The notes: generated from the letters alone by a model not told the origin. A DNA stretch of 64,000 bases from an uncultured Prevotellaceae bacterium (GCA_900317325.1 ONGE01000007.1:29244-93243); one strand, 5' to 3'. Counted from the first letter of the stretch, positions 33,762-42,405 are shown. Translations and numbers: made by a program.

Positions 33762-34406
33762 TCACCAGTTTTTGATGACTTGCTCGACAGTCAACTGGCT
33801 CACGTCGTCGGCCATGAGGTCACACAAGGGGGCTACCTGTTCACGGTTCAGGGTCGTGGCGATGCCGATGACATGGGCTCCCGACGCACGAGCGGCAATC
33901 AGTCCGTTGCGTGAATCCTCGAGCACAATGCAGTGGGCGATGTCAACGCCCAGCAGCTCGGCGCCCTTGAGGAAACACTCGGGATCGGGCTTGGCTTTGG
34001 TCACCATGTCGCCGGTGATGATGTGGTCGAACAGGGTGGGGAAATCGGGGAATTGGCCGAACAGTGACTGCATCTTCTTGCGGTCGCTTGACGTGACAAT
34101 GGCCATGGGGATTCCGGCCTCGCGCAGGCCCTTGACCAGCTCGAGCGCTCCCGGGAAGAATTCAAACCGCATGTTGCGTTCAAATTCCAGCAGCTTGTCC
34201 ATAATCTGCTGCCGCACGTCATCGCTGTCGAAGTAGCCCAGAATCCTGGACAAGTGGAAACCCTTGATGTAATTGGCGAAGTCGGGCACACCAGTCGGGT
34301 AATCCTTGCCCATCTGTTCCCAGAAGATGCTGTACTGCCCCTCGCTGTCAAGCAACACGCCGTCGAGGTCGAAGAGCACGCCGCATCGTTTTGTATTTTC
34401 ACTCAT
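33762..34406 (-). CDS. HAD-family phosphatase (beta-phosphoglucomutase-like)
   Basis: 214-residue haloacid dehalogenase hydrolase with motif I FDLDGVLLD (Asp13, Asp15), a helical cap (about 20-85), motif II VTSSD, motif III Lys in TKAKPDPECFL and motif IV VLEDSRNG. The PDPECF and EDSRNG blocks place it with phosphoglucomutase/phosphatase-like HADs acting on sugar phosphates. The exact substrate is unknown. It lies upstream of the Fur-family gene and is divergent from the FAD oxidoreductase. Confidence 0.88.
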   Translation of the reverse strand: MSENTKRCGVLFDLDGVLLDSEGQYSIFWEQMGKDYPTGVPDFANYIKGFHLSRILGYFDSDDVRQQIMDKLLEFERNMRFEFFPGALELVKGLREAGIPMAIVTSSDRKKMQSLFGQFPDFPTLFDHIITGDMVTKAKPDPECFLKGAELLGVDIAHCIVLEDSRNGLIAARASGAHVIGIATTLNREQVAPLCDLMADDVSQLTVEQVIKNW

Positions 34407-34464
34407 TTTGTGTTTGGTGTTATTTTTTGAGATGCAAAATTAGTCGTTTTTTAGTAATTCTCTG

Positions 34465-34472
34465 TAATTTTG
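34465..34472 (+). promoter_or_regulatory. -7 box for the FAD oxidoreductase gene
   Basis: TAATTTTG lies 25 bases before the ATG. No clear -33 TTTG is seen. Confidence 0.5.
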
Positions 34473-34496
34473 TGCCAATAAAAATCTGTCACAGTT

Positions 34497-36074
34497 ATGA
34501 TACAGGAAATCCAGCTCAGGGTGGACCCGAGAACAGCTGCAAGCATGGGCGAAATCGCTCGCGTGCTCGCCAAGCGTCATGACATCGCACCGGACGCCAT
34601 TCACGGAATCAGAATCTTGAAGCGTTCGATCGACGCCCGCCAGCGACAAGTGGTGGTCAACCTCAAGGTGCGCGTCTATATCGACGAGCCCATGACCGAC
34701 GACTATCTGGTGCCGCCCATCGACTACAAGCCCGTCGACGGCCAGCAGCAGGCGGTTGTTGTGGGCATGGGGCCCGGTGGACTGTTCGCGGCCTTGAGAC
34801 TCATTGAGTTGGGCATCAAGCCCATTGTCCTGGAACGCGGCAAGGATGTGATGAAACGCCGCGTGGATGCGTCGCGCATCCAGCGCGAGGGCGTCGTTGA
34901 CCCCGAGAGCAACTACTGCTTCGGCGAGGGTGGGGCGGGAGCCTACAGCGACGGCAAACTCTACACCCGCAGCAAGAAACGCGGCTCGGTGGAACGCATC
35001 CTGGGCATATTCGTTCAGCATGGTGCCCGCGAGGACATCCTCGTCGATGCCCATCCGCACATCGGCAGCGACAAGTTGCCGGCGGTGATCAAGGCGATGC
35101 GTGAGACCATCCTGCGATGCGGTGGTGAGGTGCACTTCGAGACCCGCGTCACTCGCCTCATCGTTGAGGATGGCATGGTTACGGGCGTTGAGACAGCAGC
35201 GGGTGAGACCTTCGCTGGTCCGGTGATTCTGGCTACTGGCCACTCGGCCCGTGACGTTTATCAGATGCTGTATGACAGCGACATCACGGTCGAGGCCAAG
35301 GGGTTAGCCGTGGGTGTCCGCTTGGAGCATCCCCAGCGCATCATCGACCGGATACAGTACCACACTGTGCTGGGCCGCGGAGATTATCTCCCTGCCGCCG
35401 AGTATAATTTTGTGACACAGGTCGATCATCGGGGCGTGTATTCGTTCTGCATGTGTCCCGGCGGCTTTGTCGTTCCTGCCGTGAGCGAACCCGACGGCCT
35501 TGTAGTCAACGGTATGTCGCCCAGTAATCGTGGCTCGCATTGGGCCAATTCGGGCATGGTGGTTGAGATTCACCCCGAAGACCTGCCCGAGCGCTTCGAG
35601 CAATACGGTGCCTTGGCAATGATGCGATTCCAGCAGGAGATGGAACAGCGCGCCTTTGCCGAGGCCGGCAATACCCTCATTGCCGGAGCGCAGCGCATGA
35701 AGGATTTTGTTGATGGCAAGTCGTCACGCAACCTGCCACCGTCATCCTATCTGCCTGGTGTGCAGACGTCAAGACTGGACTTGTGGATGCCGCCCTTTGT
35801 CGCCAACCGGTTGCGCAAGGGATTCAGGCAATTTGGCCGTAATGCTCAGGGCTTTCTCACCAACGATGCCATCGTCATCGGTGTCGAGACCCGCACTTCA
35901 TCGCCCCTGCGCATCCCTCGTGACAGCGAAATGCTTCACCACATTACCCTTGAGGGCCTCTATCCCTGCGGCGAGGGAGCGGGCTATGCAGGCGGTATTG
36001 TCTCAAGCGCCATCGATGGTGAACGCTGCGCCGAAGCCTTGGCTGCTGCGCTTTCAAGTGCCAGTAACACATAA
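34497..36074 (+). CDS. FAD-dependent dehydrogenase (COG2509-like)
   Basis: 525-residue flavoprotein. An N-terminal ferredoxin-like domain of about 80 residues precedes the dinucleotide-binding loop VGMGPGGLFAALR (89-101). The distinctive CFGEGGAGAYSDGKLYTR and CEGAGYAGGIVSSAIDG-like C-terminal flavin motif (PCGEGAGYAGGI) mark the uncharacterised dehydrogenase family. It is cytoplasmic and its electron partner is unknown. It may be co-transcribed with the SIMPL gene 118 bases downstream. Confidence 0.88.
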   Translation: MIQEIQLRVDPRTAASMGEIARVLAKRHDIAPDAIHGIRILKRSIDARQRQVVVNLKVRVYIDEPMTDDYLVPPIDYKPVDGQQQAVVVGMGPGGLFAALRLIELGIKPIVLERGKDVMKRRVDASRIQREGVVDPESNYCFGEGGAGAYSDGKLYTRSKKRGSVERILGIFVQHGAREDILVDAHPHIGSDKLPAVIKAMRETILRCGGEVHFETRVTRLIVEDGMVTGVETAAGETFAGPVILATGHSARDVYQMLYDSDITVEAKGLAVGVRLEHPQRIIDRIQYHTVLGRGDYLPAAEYNFVTQVDHRGVYSFCMCPGGFVVPAVSEPDGLVVNGMSPSNRGSHWANSGMVVEIHPEDLPERFEQYGALAMMRFQQEMEQRAFAEAGNTLIAGAQRMKDFVDGKSSRNLPPSSYLPGVQTSRLDLWMPPFVANRLRKGFRQFGRNAQGFLTNDAIVIGVETRTSSPLRIPRDSEMLHHITLEGLYPCGEGAGYAGGIVSSAIDGERCAEALAAALSSASNT

Positions 36075-36192
36075 AAAATGAAAAAATCGACATTTTTTTG
36101 CCTGTTTTACACAATATGGCGCGCATTTTGCAGTTAATGATGCATCAGTTTTTTAATTTATACATGTTTTACAAGGTTAATCACATTGTATT

Positions 36193-36897
36193 ATGAAAGA
36201 GAAGATGATTGTTTCGGCAGCCCTCATCGCTTTGAGCGTATTTTCACTGGGCTGGTTCATCAAGGCCGGTATTGATGATTTTGCAAGCAAGGACCGCAAG
36301 GTCAGTGTCAAGGGTCTTGCTGAGCAGGAAGTGCAGGCTGATAAAGTAACGTGGCCCATCGTCTCAAAGGAGGTGGGTAACGACCTGCCTGGCCTGTATG
36401 ACCGAATCGGTGCCACCCAAGCCAAGATCAAGAACTTCTTGATTAAGGGCGGTGTCAAGGAAGAGGAAATCAGCCTCAATGCTCCCCAAGTGGTCGATTT
36501 GACTGCCCGCGAGTATGACTCGTCGAACAGGGGCTTCCGCTATATCGTGACCTCGGTGGTTACTGTGACGAGCAAGAACGTGGATCAGGTGCGCAAGCTT
36601 ATATCCCGTCAAGGCGATCTGCTGAAAGAAGGTGTGGCCATCACTGGCGACAGCTACGACAACCAGATTACTTATGAGTTTGTCGCGTTCAAGGAGATGA
36701 AGCCCAAGATGATGCAGGAGGCCATCAAGAATGCTCAAACGACGGCCGAGCAGTTTGCCGAGAATTCCCACTCCAAGCTCAACAAGATTGTGAGTGCCGA
36801 TCAGGGCCAATTCTCCATCGAGAACCGTGATGAGTACACGCCTTGGATCAAGAAAGTGCGCGTCGTCACCACCGTCACCTATTCGCTCAAGAACTGA
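36193..36897 (+). CDS. SIMPL-domain envelope protein
   Basis: 234-residue protein with an N-terminal hydrophobic segment (about 6-26, an uncleaved anchor or signal peptide) and one SIMPL/YggE-like domain (VSVKGLAEQEVQADKVTWPI through TVTYSLKN). YggE in E. coli is linked to reduced oxidative damage, but the mechanism is unsettled. It ends at a perfect bidirectional terminator shared with prs. Confidence 0.85.
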   Translation: MKEKMIVSAALIALSVFSLGWFIKAGIDDFASKDRKVSVKGLAEQEVQADKVTWPIVSKEVGNDLPGLYDRIGATQAKIKNFLIKGGVKEEEISLNAPQVVDLTAREYDSSNRGFRYIVTSVVTVTSKNVDQVRKLISRQGDLLKEGVAITGDSYDNQITYEFVAFKEMKPKMMQEAIKNAQTTAEQFAENSHSKLNKIVSADQGQFSIENRDEYTPWIKKVRVVTTVTYSLKN

Positions 36898-36920
36898 CAG
36901 ATATAAACCTGTTCAATCAT

Positions 36921-36962
36921 AAAACAAATCACGGGAGCTTAATCGTTCCCGTGATTTGTTTT
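36921..36962. terminator. Bidirectional terminator between SIMPL gene and prs
   Basis: Perfect 16-bp inverted repeat starting AAAACAAATCACGGGA with a 10-base loop, flanked by A and T runs. It serves both convergent genes. Confidence 0.95.
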
Positions 36963-36983
36963 ATCAAGTTGTGAATTAAAGGT

Positions 36984-37919
36984 TTACTTGAACAGGAAAA
37001 CCTCACTGATGGATTCCTTGCGGTTAACATGCTTGATGGTGTTGGCAAACAGCTTATCAACGCTCAACACGCGCACCTTGGGGCAGCGGTCAACGTCAAA
37101 CGGGATACTGTCGCTGATGACGAGTTCATCAAGGCCGCTCTCCATCACGCGCTCACTGGCAGGATCGCTCATCACGGCATGCGAGATATAGGCACGAACG
37201 CTGCGGGCTCCGTTCTCCTTCATCAGCGAGGCCGCTTTGCAGATGGTGCCGGCGGTATCCACCATATCGTCAATAAGGATGACGTTCTTGTCCTCCACAT
37301 CGCCGATGATGGTCATGTTCTCGACCACGTTGGCCTGGAGACGCTGCTTATGGCACAGCACGAGCGGAGTGTTAAAGTACTTGGCATAGGAATTGGCGCG
37401 CTTGGCACCGCCCACGTCGGGCGAAGCGATAACCAAGTTGTCGAGATTGAGTGACTGGATGTCGGGGACAAACATAGTCGAAGCATATAGGTGATCAACC
37501 GGGATGTCGAAGAATCCCTGAATCTGATCGGCGTGAAGGTCCATGGTGATCAGTCGGTCAATGCCGGCAGCAATCAGCACATTGGCAACCAACTTGGCGG
37601 CAATCGACACACGGGGCTTGTCCTTGCGGTCCTGGCGTGCCCATCCGAAATAGGGGATTACAGCAATCACCGAATGGGCCGATGCACGCTTGGCAGCGTC
37701 AATCATCAGCAACAGCTCCATCAGGTTCTCACTGCTGTTGAATGTGGACTGGACAAGATAGACTTCGGCTCCACGAACAGGCTCTTCATAGCACACTTCA
37801 AACTCTCCATCAGCAAAGTGCAAGATGTTGATTTTACCCAGTTCAACTCCCAGCTCCTTTGCAATTTTCAAGGCAACGTAACGTGAGTTGGTGCCCGAGA
37901 AAACTTTTAATTCAGCCAT
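36984..37919 (-). CDS. prs: Ribose-phosphate pyrophosphokinase
   Basis: Makes PRPP from ribose 5-phosphate and ATP for nucleotide, histidine, tryptophan and NAD synthesis (including the nadC reaction here). Its 311 residues match the family. FSGTNSRYVA at the start, the DLHADQIQGFFDIPVDHL catalytic flap region, SPDVGGAKRA and the PRPP loop IDDMVDTAGT are all intact. Confidence 0.96.
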   Translation of the reverse strand: MAELKVFSGTNSRYVALKIAKELGVELGKINILHFADGEFEVCYEEPVRGAEVYLVQSTFNSSENLMELLLMIDAAKRASAHSVIAVIPYFGWARQDRKDKPRVSIAAKLVANVLIAAGIDRLITMDLHADQIQGFFDIPVDHLYASTMFVPDIQSLNLDNLVIASPDVGGAKRANSYAKYFNTPLVLCHKQRLQANVVENMTIIGDVEDKNVILIDDMVDTAGTICKAASLMKENGARSVRAYISHAVMSDPASERVMESGLDELVISDSIPFDVDRCPKVRVLSVDKLFANTIKHVNRKESISEVFLFK

Positions 37920-37950
37920 AACTAGAAATCATTAATCTGTTTACTTGTCG

Positions 37951-37958
37951 CAAAGATA
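37951..37958 (-). promoter_or_regulatory. -7 box for prs
   Basis: TATCTTTG on the minus strand, 31 bases before the ATG. No clear -33 box at standard spacing. Confidence 0.5.
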
Positions 37959-38015
37959 ATATAAAAAATCGGCTTAGCCCTACTTTTAACGACAAATATT
38001 AAAAAAATATAATCA

Positions 38016-38042
38016 GCCCTCATCTACACTTGAGATAAGGGC
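38016..38042 (-). terminator. Probable terminator of the U32 gene
   Basis: GCCCT-C-ATCT pairs with AGAT-A-AGGGC with one mismatch. On the minus strand it is followed by a T-rich run. It lies about 40 bases after the U32 stop. Confidence 0.6.
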
Positions 38043-38080
38043 CTTGGTGATAACTTGGCGGTGAATGGAATAGCCTGTTT

Positions 38081-39922
38081 TCACGCGTTGGCGAGCGTGA
38101 GAATCATCTCGCAGGTGTCGCAGTGACAAGTGACCTTGAGCAAGGTCTTTCCGGTGCGCAGGTACAGATTGCGCGGTAATCTGCCGGCATTGCTGCCCTT
38201 GAGGCAGGCTCCCAACTGGCGACGCAGGCAATAGCGCGTGTGCATCAGGGGGGTAGAGGCATTGGCAACTGTTCCAGACTCCAGGGCGGGAACAATCGTT
38301 GTCACGCCGTGGTCGCGGTACACTTGTTCGGCAAGTCGGTTGGCGACGTTGTCGGCTGCAACAAGCGAGGTGCTTGGATACTTGGCGGTTTTGTCTTCGG
38401 GGTGGCGTTTTTCAACGGGACGCGTGATGGCGTGTGAACGGTCAAGGAGTTCTATGGCCTCGCGGCGCAATTGCGACAGCATCGAGGCGGGAATGAACAG
38501 ATTGCCGGGCACTTCAGCGTCTTGCAAGCGATAAATGGTGCCGCCCAGTTTGGCGAGTTCGGCAAGCTGGCGTTCGCCTTGAGGCTTGGCAGCCTCTTGA
38601 AGTTCGCAGGCCATGGTGTGGGTCACACGGTTGCCGCGCTCATCGGTGAGAGTTAAGGCAAGCATGCCGTTGGTGTAACGCAGTTGTGCTGTGATGCCGA
38701 TGGTGCGTGTGGCCGACGGCTTGGCCAGCTGGTCATTGAATGCCTTGTCGGCTGTGCGGTAAATGCGCGTGCCGCGAGAAATGTCGGCCTGCTCGCGCAG
38801 CTGCACGGTGCCGCCGCTCAAGACCCTGTTCACCCTGGCGCCCGAGAATTGTCCATGGGCATCGGTGAAACTCAGTCCGTCGCCATTGGCCAAGCGGGCG
38901 CGGGTCTCAATCTTGAGCGTGTTCCCGTGGCAACCGAGGGCGCGGCCCAAGTATTCGCCTTGTGACTTGGGTGTGTCGATCGAGGCCATTGAAGTCCCGT
39001 CCTTAGGGTGGCGCTCGTCAAGGAAATAATGGGTGAATGCACGGTTGAAACTCTTCTCCAACGCCGGCTCAAAGGTGAATTCCTCCTTGCCGAACGAGGA
39101 TCGGCGATATTGGCCTTCTTGTCGCTCGATGACCTTGTCAAGGGCTTTGCGATAGTAGGCCACTACATTTTTCACATAGCCGATGTCCTTGAGGCGTCCC
39201 TCGATTTTGAATGATGAAACACCGGCTGCGATCATCTGCTCGAGGCGGTCGTGACGTGCCATGTCGCGTAGCGACAACAGGTGCTTTCCTTCGATAAGGG
39301 TGCGTCCCTTGTCATCGACGAGGTCATAGGGCAGACGGCACAACTGGGCACACTCGCCTCGGTTGGCGCTACGGCCCTTGAGTACTTGGCTGATGGCGCA
39401 TCGGCCGCTGTAACTCACGCACAGGGCTCCGTGGACAAATGCTTCGAGAGAAACCTTGGTCACGCGGCGGATGTCGGCAATCTCTTCAAGCGTGAGCTCG
39501 CGTGCCATCACCAGTTGAGAGAAGCCTAACGCTTCGAGAAAACGTGCTTTCTCGGGGGTGCGCAGGTCGCATTGCGTGCTGGCATGCAAGGCGATGGGCG
39601 GCAGGTCAAGCCGCAGCAATGACATGTCTTGGACAATGAGGGCATCGACCCCGATGTGGTAGAGGTCGTGAACGAGCCGTTCCACCTCCATCAATTCGTC
39701 GTCATGCACCAGCGTGTTGACAGTGGCATAGATGCGTGCCCCATAGCGATGAGCGTAGTCACAGGCGCGACGCACGTCGTCAAGCGTGTTGGCGGCGTCG
39801 GCGCGTGCACCGTGATGCGATGCGCCCATATACACGGCATCGGCGCCATGGTCGATGGCGGCAATGGCGATGTCGGCGTCTCGGGCGGGCGCCAGCAATT
39901 CTATGAGGGTCGGTTTGACCAT
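38081..39922 (-). CDS. Peptidase U32 family protein (RNA hydroxylation type)
   Basis: 613-residue U32-family protein. Despite the name, characterised members (TrhP/YegQ, RlhA) hydroxylate tRNA U34 or 23S rRNA C2501, with prephenate as a needed metabolite. The N-terminal barrel (about 1-300) has ELLAPARD, DAVYMG and the cysteine cluster CVSYSGRC and RGECAQLC, a likely iron-sulfur site. A DUF3656-like middle follows. A C-terminal module holds CLRRQLGAC and CHCDTC. The length and extra cysteines favour the RlhA-like long form. Confidence 0.86.
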   Translation of the reverse strand: MVKPTLIELLAPARDADIAIAAIDHGADAVYMGASHHGARADAANTLDDVRRACDYAHRYGARIYATVNTLVHDDELMEVERLVHDLYHIGVDALIVQDMSLLRLDLPPIALHASTQCDLRTPEKARFLEALGFSQLVMARELTLEEIADIRRVTKVSLEAFVHGALCVSYSGRCAISQVLKGRSANRGECAQLCRLPYDLVDDKGRTLIEGKHLLSLRDMARHDRLEQMIAAGVSSFKIEGRLKDIGYVKNVVAYYRKALDKVIERQEGQYRRSSFGKEEFTFEPALEKSFNRAFTHYFLDERHPKDGTSMASIDTPKSQGEYLGRALGCHGNTLKIETRARLANGDGLSFTDAHGQFSGARVNRVLSGGTVQLREQADISRGTRIYRTADKAFNDQLAKPSATRTIGITAQLRYTNGMLALTLTDERGNRVTHTMACELQEAAKPQGERQLAELAKLGGTIYRLQDAEVPGNLFIPASMLSQLRREAIELLDRSHAITRPVEKRHPEDKTAKYPSTSLVAADNVANRLAEQVYRDHGVTTIVPALESGTVANASTPLMHTRYCLRRQLGACLKGSNAGRLPRNLYLRTGKTLLKVTCHCDTCEMILTLANA

Positions 39923-39959
39923 TGTCTTGTGAACTTGCGGCCGAGCCGCAGCATGGACA

Positions 39960-40760
39960 TTATATGTTTAATGTGAACGAGTCGGCATCGCGCCAGGCCG
40001 GGAATTTTTCCCTGAACTGCGACAGTTGGGCAGGGGAGAGGTCGGCTGTGATGATAGGGCTGTTCATGCGCTGGGCGATAACTTTGCCCTTGAAATCTAT
40101 CACCAGTGATGAACCCTCGGGGTATTCCACTCCTGTGGGATCGGTGCCGCAGCGGTTAACACCGCACACATAGCACTCGTTTTCCATCGCACGGGCGGCA
40201 AGCAGGGTGCGCCACACTTTCTCGCGCGATTTCGGCCAGTTGGCGATGACCACAAGCAGGTCGTAGTTGTTGTTCACGTTGCGGCAGAATACCGGGAATC
40301 GCAGGTCATAGCACACCACCAGCTTGATGTTGAAGCCGCGGAAACGCACGATGGGTGCCTTGGTAAGGCCTCGGTTGAACACCTTGTCTTCACCACCGAA
40401 CGAGAACAGGTGACGCTTGTCGTAATAGGTTTCGTCACCATTGGGCTCGATGATGAATGCACGGTTATAGAGCTGCGCTGCAGTGTTGGCTAGGAAACTG
40501 CCGATGATGCCCACATGGAACCGGTCGGCAAGTCCGCGCAGCGTGCGCAGCGTCTCTCCGCTGTTCCACTCGGCAACGGCAGCAGCCTGTTCTCGGTCAC
40601 CGGTCAAGAATCCCGTTGTGAACAGTTCAGGCAGGACGACCAGATCGGTGTCGTCGGGCATGTTGCGCATGTTGCGCTCCAGCTGTTTGATGTTGGCTTC
40701 GCGGTCGCCCCAGACGATGTCGTCCTCGATGAGCGTGACGCGCAGGTTGCGTGAAATCAC
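39960..40760 (-). CDS. Nitrilase-superfamily amidohydrolase (omega-amidase type)
   Basis: 266-residue carbon-nitrogen hydrolase with a complete triad: Glu45 in LPELF, Lys115 in DKRHLF and Cys150 in VVCYDLRFP. It resembles YafV/omega-amidase proteins that hydrolyse alpha-ketoglutaramate-type amides in metabolite repair. The start appears to be GTG (first codons V/M-ISRNLRV), as no ATG lies before the conserved N-terminus. It is 37 bases downstream of the U32 start in genomic order but is the upstream gene on the minus strand. Confidence 0.85.
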   Translation of the reverse strand: MISRNLRVTLIEDDIVWGDREANIKQLERNMRNMPDDTDLVVLPELFTTGFLTGDREQAAAVAEWNSGETLRTLRGLADRFHVGIIGSFLANTAAQLYNRAFIIEPNGDETYYDKRHLFSFGGEDKVFNRGLTKAPIVRFRGFNIKLVVCYDLRFPVFCRNVNNNYDLLVVIANWPKSREKVWRTLLAARAMENECYVCGVNRCGTDPTGVEYPEGSSLVIDFKGKVIAQRMNSPIITADLSPAQLSQFREKFPAWRDADSFTLNI

Positions 40761-40812
40761 TTCAGTTGATAGTTATTTGGTTAATACTGATTGTAGTGAA
40801 AAGTCAGATCTC

Positions 40813-40840
40813 TCTAATCTTTAATCTCTAATCACTAATC
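40813..40840 (-). repeat. Seven-base repeat TCTAATC, four units
   Basis: Plus-strand units TCTAATC, TTTAATC, TCTAATC and ACTAATC in the spacer between the acyltransferase and amidohydrolase genes. Related by one base to the TTTAACC unit elsewhere. Confidence 0.75.
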
Positions 40841-40842
40841 AA

Positions 40843-40868
40843 GACAATGCGGGCAAGCCCGCATTGTC
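40843..40868 (-). terminator. Perfect hairpin at the acyltransferase stop
   Basis: GACAATGCGGGC-AA-GCCCGCATTGTC is a 12-bp perfect stem that begins in the last base of the acyltransferase stop codon. The T run on the minus strand is weak (TTGATTAG), so it may act as an RNA-stabilising 3' end as well as a terminator. Confidence 0.7.
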
Positions 40869-41419
40869 TATTCTTCCAATCCTGTGACGAACTTCTCGGG
40901 ATATTTCCCCATGCCGTTTTGCTTGAAGTACTGCTTGATGCGCGTCAAGTCGGCCTCGGCATCATCGCTCAGTTCAAACACCTTGTCGATGCACACCACC
41001 TTGTTCTTATAGTCGAAGTAGGCCAGTACAAGGGGCACCTGGGCATCCCGAGCCATGAAGATGGCGCCCTTGTGCCATTTGGGATTGGCGCTACGGGTGC
41101 CTTCGGGGGTGACTCCGATGGCCAGCTTGGGGGTGGTGTTGAAGGCTTCGACAATCGACTGTGTGAGGTTGCCGTGTTGGCGGCGATTGACAGGAATGCC
41201 ACCCAAACTGCGCAGCAAGGAGCCCATCGGGAAGAAGAACCAGGTGTCCTTCATCAGGAAGCCCGCCTTCATGCCCACTGAATGGATGCCCAACTCACCC
41301 AGGATGAAATCCCAGTTGCTGGTGTGGGGCGCAATCATGATGATGCACTTGTCGGGCATCGTCAGGTTGACCTTGAATGTCCACCCGGCTTGCTTCAATA
41401 TCCAAGCTGAAAGGTTCAT
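40868..41419 (-). CDS. 1-acylglycerol-3-phosphate acyltransferase-like protein
   Basis: 183-residue PlsC-type acyltransferase with the catalytic HTSNWD (HX4D), the GGIPVNRR glycerophosphate-binding block and TPEGTR. It is shorter than E. coli PlsC and lacks a clear membrane helix, resembling the small glycerol acyltransferases of Bacteroidetes that may act on ornithine or other lipids. The lipid acceptor is uncertain. It lies 11 bases from the hypothetical gene upstream on the same strand. Confidence 0.8.
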   Translation of the reverse strand: MNLSAWILKQAGWTFKVNLTMPDKCIIMIAPHTSNWDFILGELGIHSVGMKAGFLMKDTWFFFPMGSLLRSLGGIPVNRRQHGNLTQSIVEAFNTTPKLAIGVTPEGTRSANPKWHKGAIFMARDAQVPLVLAYFDYKNKVVCIDKVFELSDDAEADLTRIKQYFKQNGMGKYPEKFVTGLEE

Positions 41420-41430
41420 GCAAGATTGTA

Positions 41431-41763
41431 TTACTTCTTCGAGGGCATGAGGTCATTCATGCGCTTGGCGATGTTGTTCACCTCGGCACGGAAGTATTCG
41501 CTCAGTTCCTTCTCACACTGCTTGAAGAACGCGCGACGAGCTTTGTTGTACTCCTTGCGGTTGGCAAAGTCCTTCACCTTCTTGCCGAACTTGTTGTTCA
41601 CGCGGTTAACGGCCTCTTGCTGCAGCAGGGCGGTGTCGATGATCACGCTGTCCCACTCCTCGATTTTGTTCTCGCCGAATGCTGATTCTGCAAAGATGCA
41701 CTCACCTGCGATGTCGCCACAGGCATTCTGGATAGCTTTCTTAATCTGTCTTTTACTTGCCAT
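41431..41763 (-). CDS. Small conserved-type hypothetical protein
   Basis: 110-residue charged protein beginning MASKRQIKKAIQNACGDIAGECIFA, predicted all-helical with a Lys/Arg-rich C-terminal half (KEYNKARRAFFKQCEKELSEYF). No signal peptide or membrane helix. Codon use and spacing (11 bases to the acyltransferase gene) indicate a real gene, but I recognise no family. Confidence 0.65.
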   Translation of the reverse strand: MASKRQIKKAIQNACGDIAGECIFAESAFGENKIEEWDSVIIDTALLQQEAVNRVNNKFGKKVKDFANRKEYNKARRAFFKQCEKELSEYFRAEVNNIAKRMNDLMPSKK

Positions 41764-41858
41764 AATTGTAATGTGATTGCTAATTAAAAGTATCTAATAA
41801 TCCGCTAAGGTACAATTTTTATCTCAAATATGGATGTAAAATCGGTTAAAAAATGCCG

Positions 41859-41884
41859 AAAACCGCCAAAAATGGAGGTTTTTT
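41859..41884. other. Hairpin upstream of the tRNA-Glu pair
   Basis: AAAACCGCC and GGAGGTTTT pair with one mismatch around AAAAAT, followed by a T run on the plus strand. It looks terminator-like, but no plus-strand gene ends nearby. It could also insulate the tRNA promoter. Confidence 0.35.
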
Positions 41885-41914
41885 GATTTTTTTAGAAAAA
41901 AAGTGCTCAAAAAA

Positions 41915-41945
41915 TTTGCCAGTATCAAAAATGGCAGTAATTTTG
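41915..41945 (+). promoter_or_regulatory. Promoter of the tRNA-Glu pair
   Basis: TTTG (41915-41918), a 19-base spacer and TAATTTTG (41938-41945). The first tRNA starts 14 bases after the -7 box. Confidence 0.8.
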
Positions 41946-41959
41946 CATCGCTTTTCGAC

Positions 41960-42035
41960 GGAGATATCGTCTAGTGGTCTAGGACGCCGCCCTCTCACGG
42001 CGGAAACCAGGGTTCGAGTCCCTGTTTCTCTACCA
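41960..42035 (+). tRNA. tRNA-Glu (anticodon CUC), copy 1
   Basis: 76-base cloverleaf decoding GAG. Acceptor GGAGATA pairs with TTTCTCT (one T-T mismatch and a terminal G-T), the D arm begins TCGTCTAGTGG, the anticodon loop is CT-CTC-AC on a CCGCC/GGCGG stem, and the T arm is CAGGG-TTCGAGT-CCCTG. The CCA is encoded. It differs from copy 2 only at one D-loop base (T here). Confidence 0.95.
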
Positions 42036-42078
42036 AGCAAAGCCTTCACCCGATTGAGCGAGGGCTTTATTATTCGAC

Positions 42079-42154
42079 GGAGATATCGTCTAGCGGTCTA
42101 GGACGCCGCCCTCTCACGGCGGAAACCAGGGTTCGAGTCCCTGTTTCTCTACCA
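42079..42154 (+). tRNA. tRNA-Glu (anticodon CUC), copy 2
   Basis: Second 76-base copy 119 bases downstream of the first, identical except for C in the D loop (CTAGCGG). Flanking bases TTCGACG before and AGCAAAGCCTTC after are also shared, showing a recent tandem duplication of gene plus edges. A strong terminator follows. Confidence 0.95.
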
Positions 42155-42155
42155 A

Positions 42156-42197
42156 GCAAAGCCTTCGGCCAATCGCGGCTGGGGGCTTTGTTTTTTT
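42156..42197 (+). terminator. Terminator of the tRNA-Glu pair
   Basis: CAAAGCC pairs with GGCTTTG around a G/C-rich loop, followed by seven T. The copy after the first tRNA (near 42038-42070) keeps AAAGCC/GGCTTT but has a shorter T run. Confidence 0.8.
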
Positions 42198-42223
42198 ATT
42201 GTTTATTCTTGTTGGTTCTCAAA

Positions 42224-42403
42224 TCATAACCGTCTCCACAAGAAACGGATGACAACAGCGGTCAACAGGATGATAATAGCCAAAATGAAGATATTTATTA
42301 TCCATGAGGGCGAATCAAAGGCGAACACCGAGGCACAAATCGCAATCATAAGGATGACGGTTGTCAAACAGCATTTGAAAAGTGTCTTTATCGTTTCCAG
42401 CAT
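42224..42403 (-). CDS. Small two-helix membrane protein
   Basis: 59-residue protein starting MLETIKTLFK with two predicted transmembrane helices (about 10-28 and 34-54) and a basic end RFLWRRL. It starts two bases after the methyltransferase stop (TGA-TC-ATG), so it is probably translated by coupling. I use this ATG because upstream codons overlap the methyltransferase and encode no leader. No family recognised. Confidence 0.5.
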   Translation of the reverse strand: MLETIKTLFKCCLTTVILMIAICASVFAFDSPSWIINIFILAIIILLTAVVIRFLWRRL

Positions 42404-42405
42404 GA

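Noticed and set aside
41853-42101. 82-codon plus-strand frame across the first tRNA-Glu
   Set aside because: It covers the tRNA promoter and gene; the tRNA explains the sequence.
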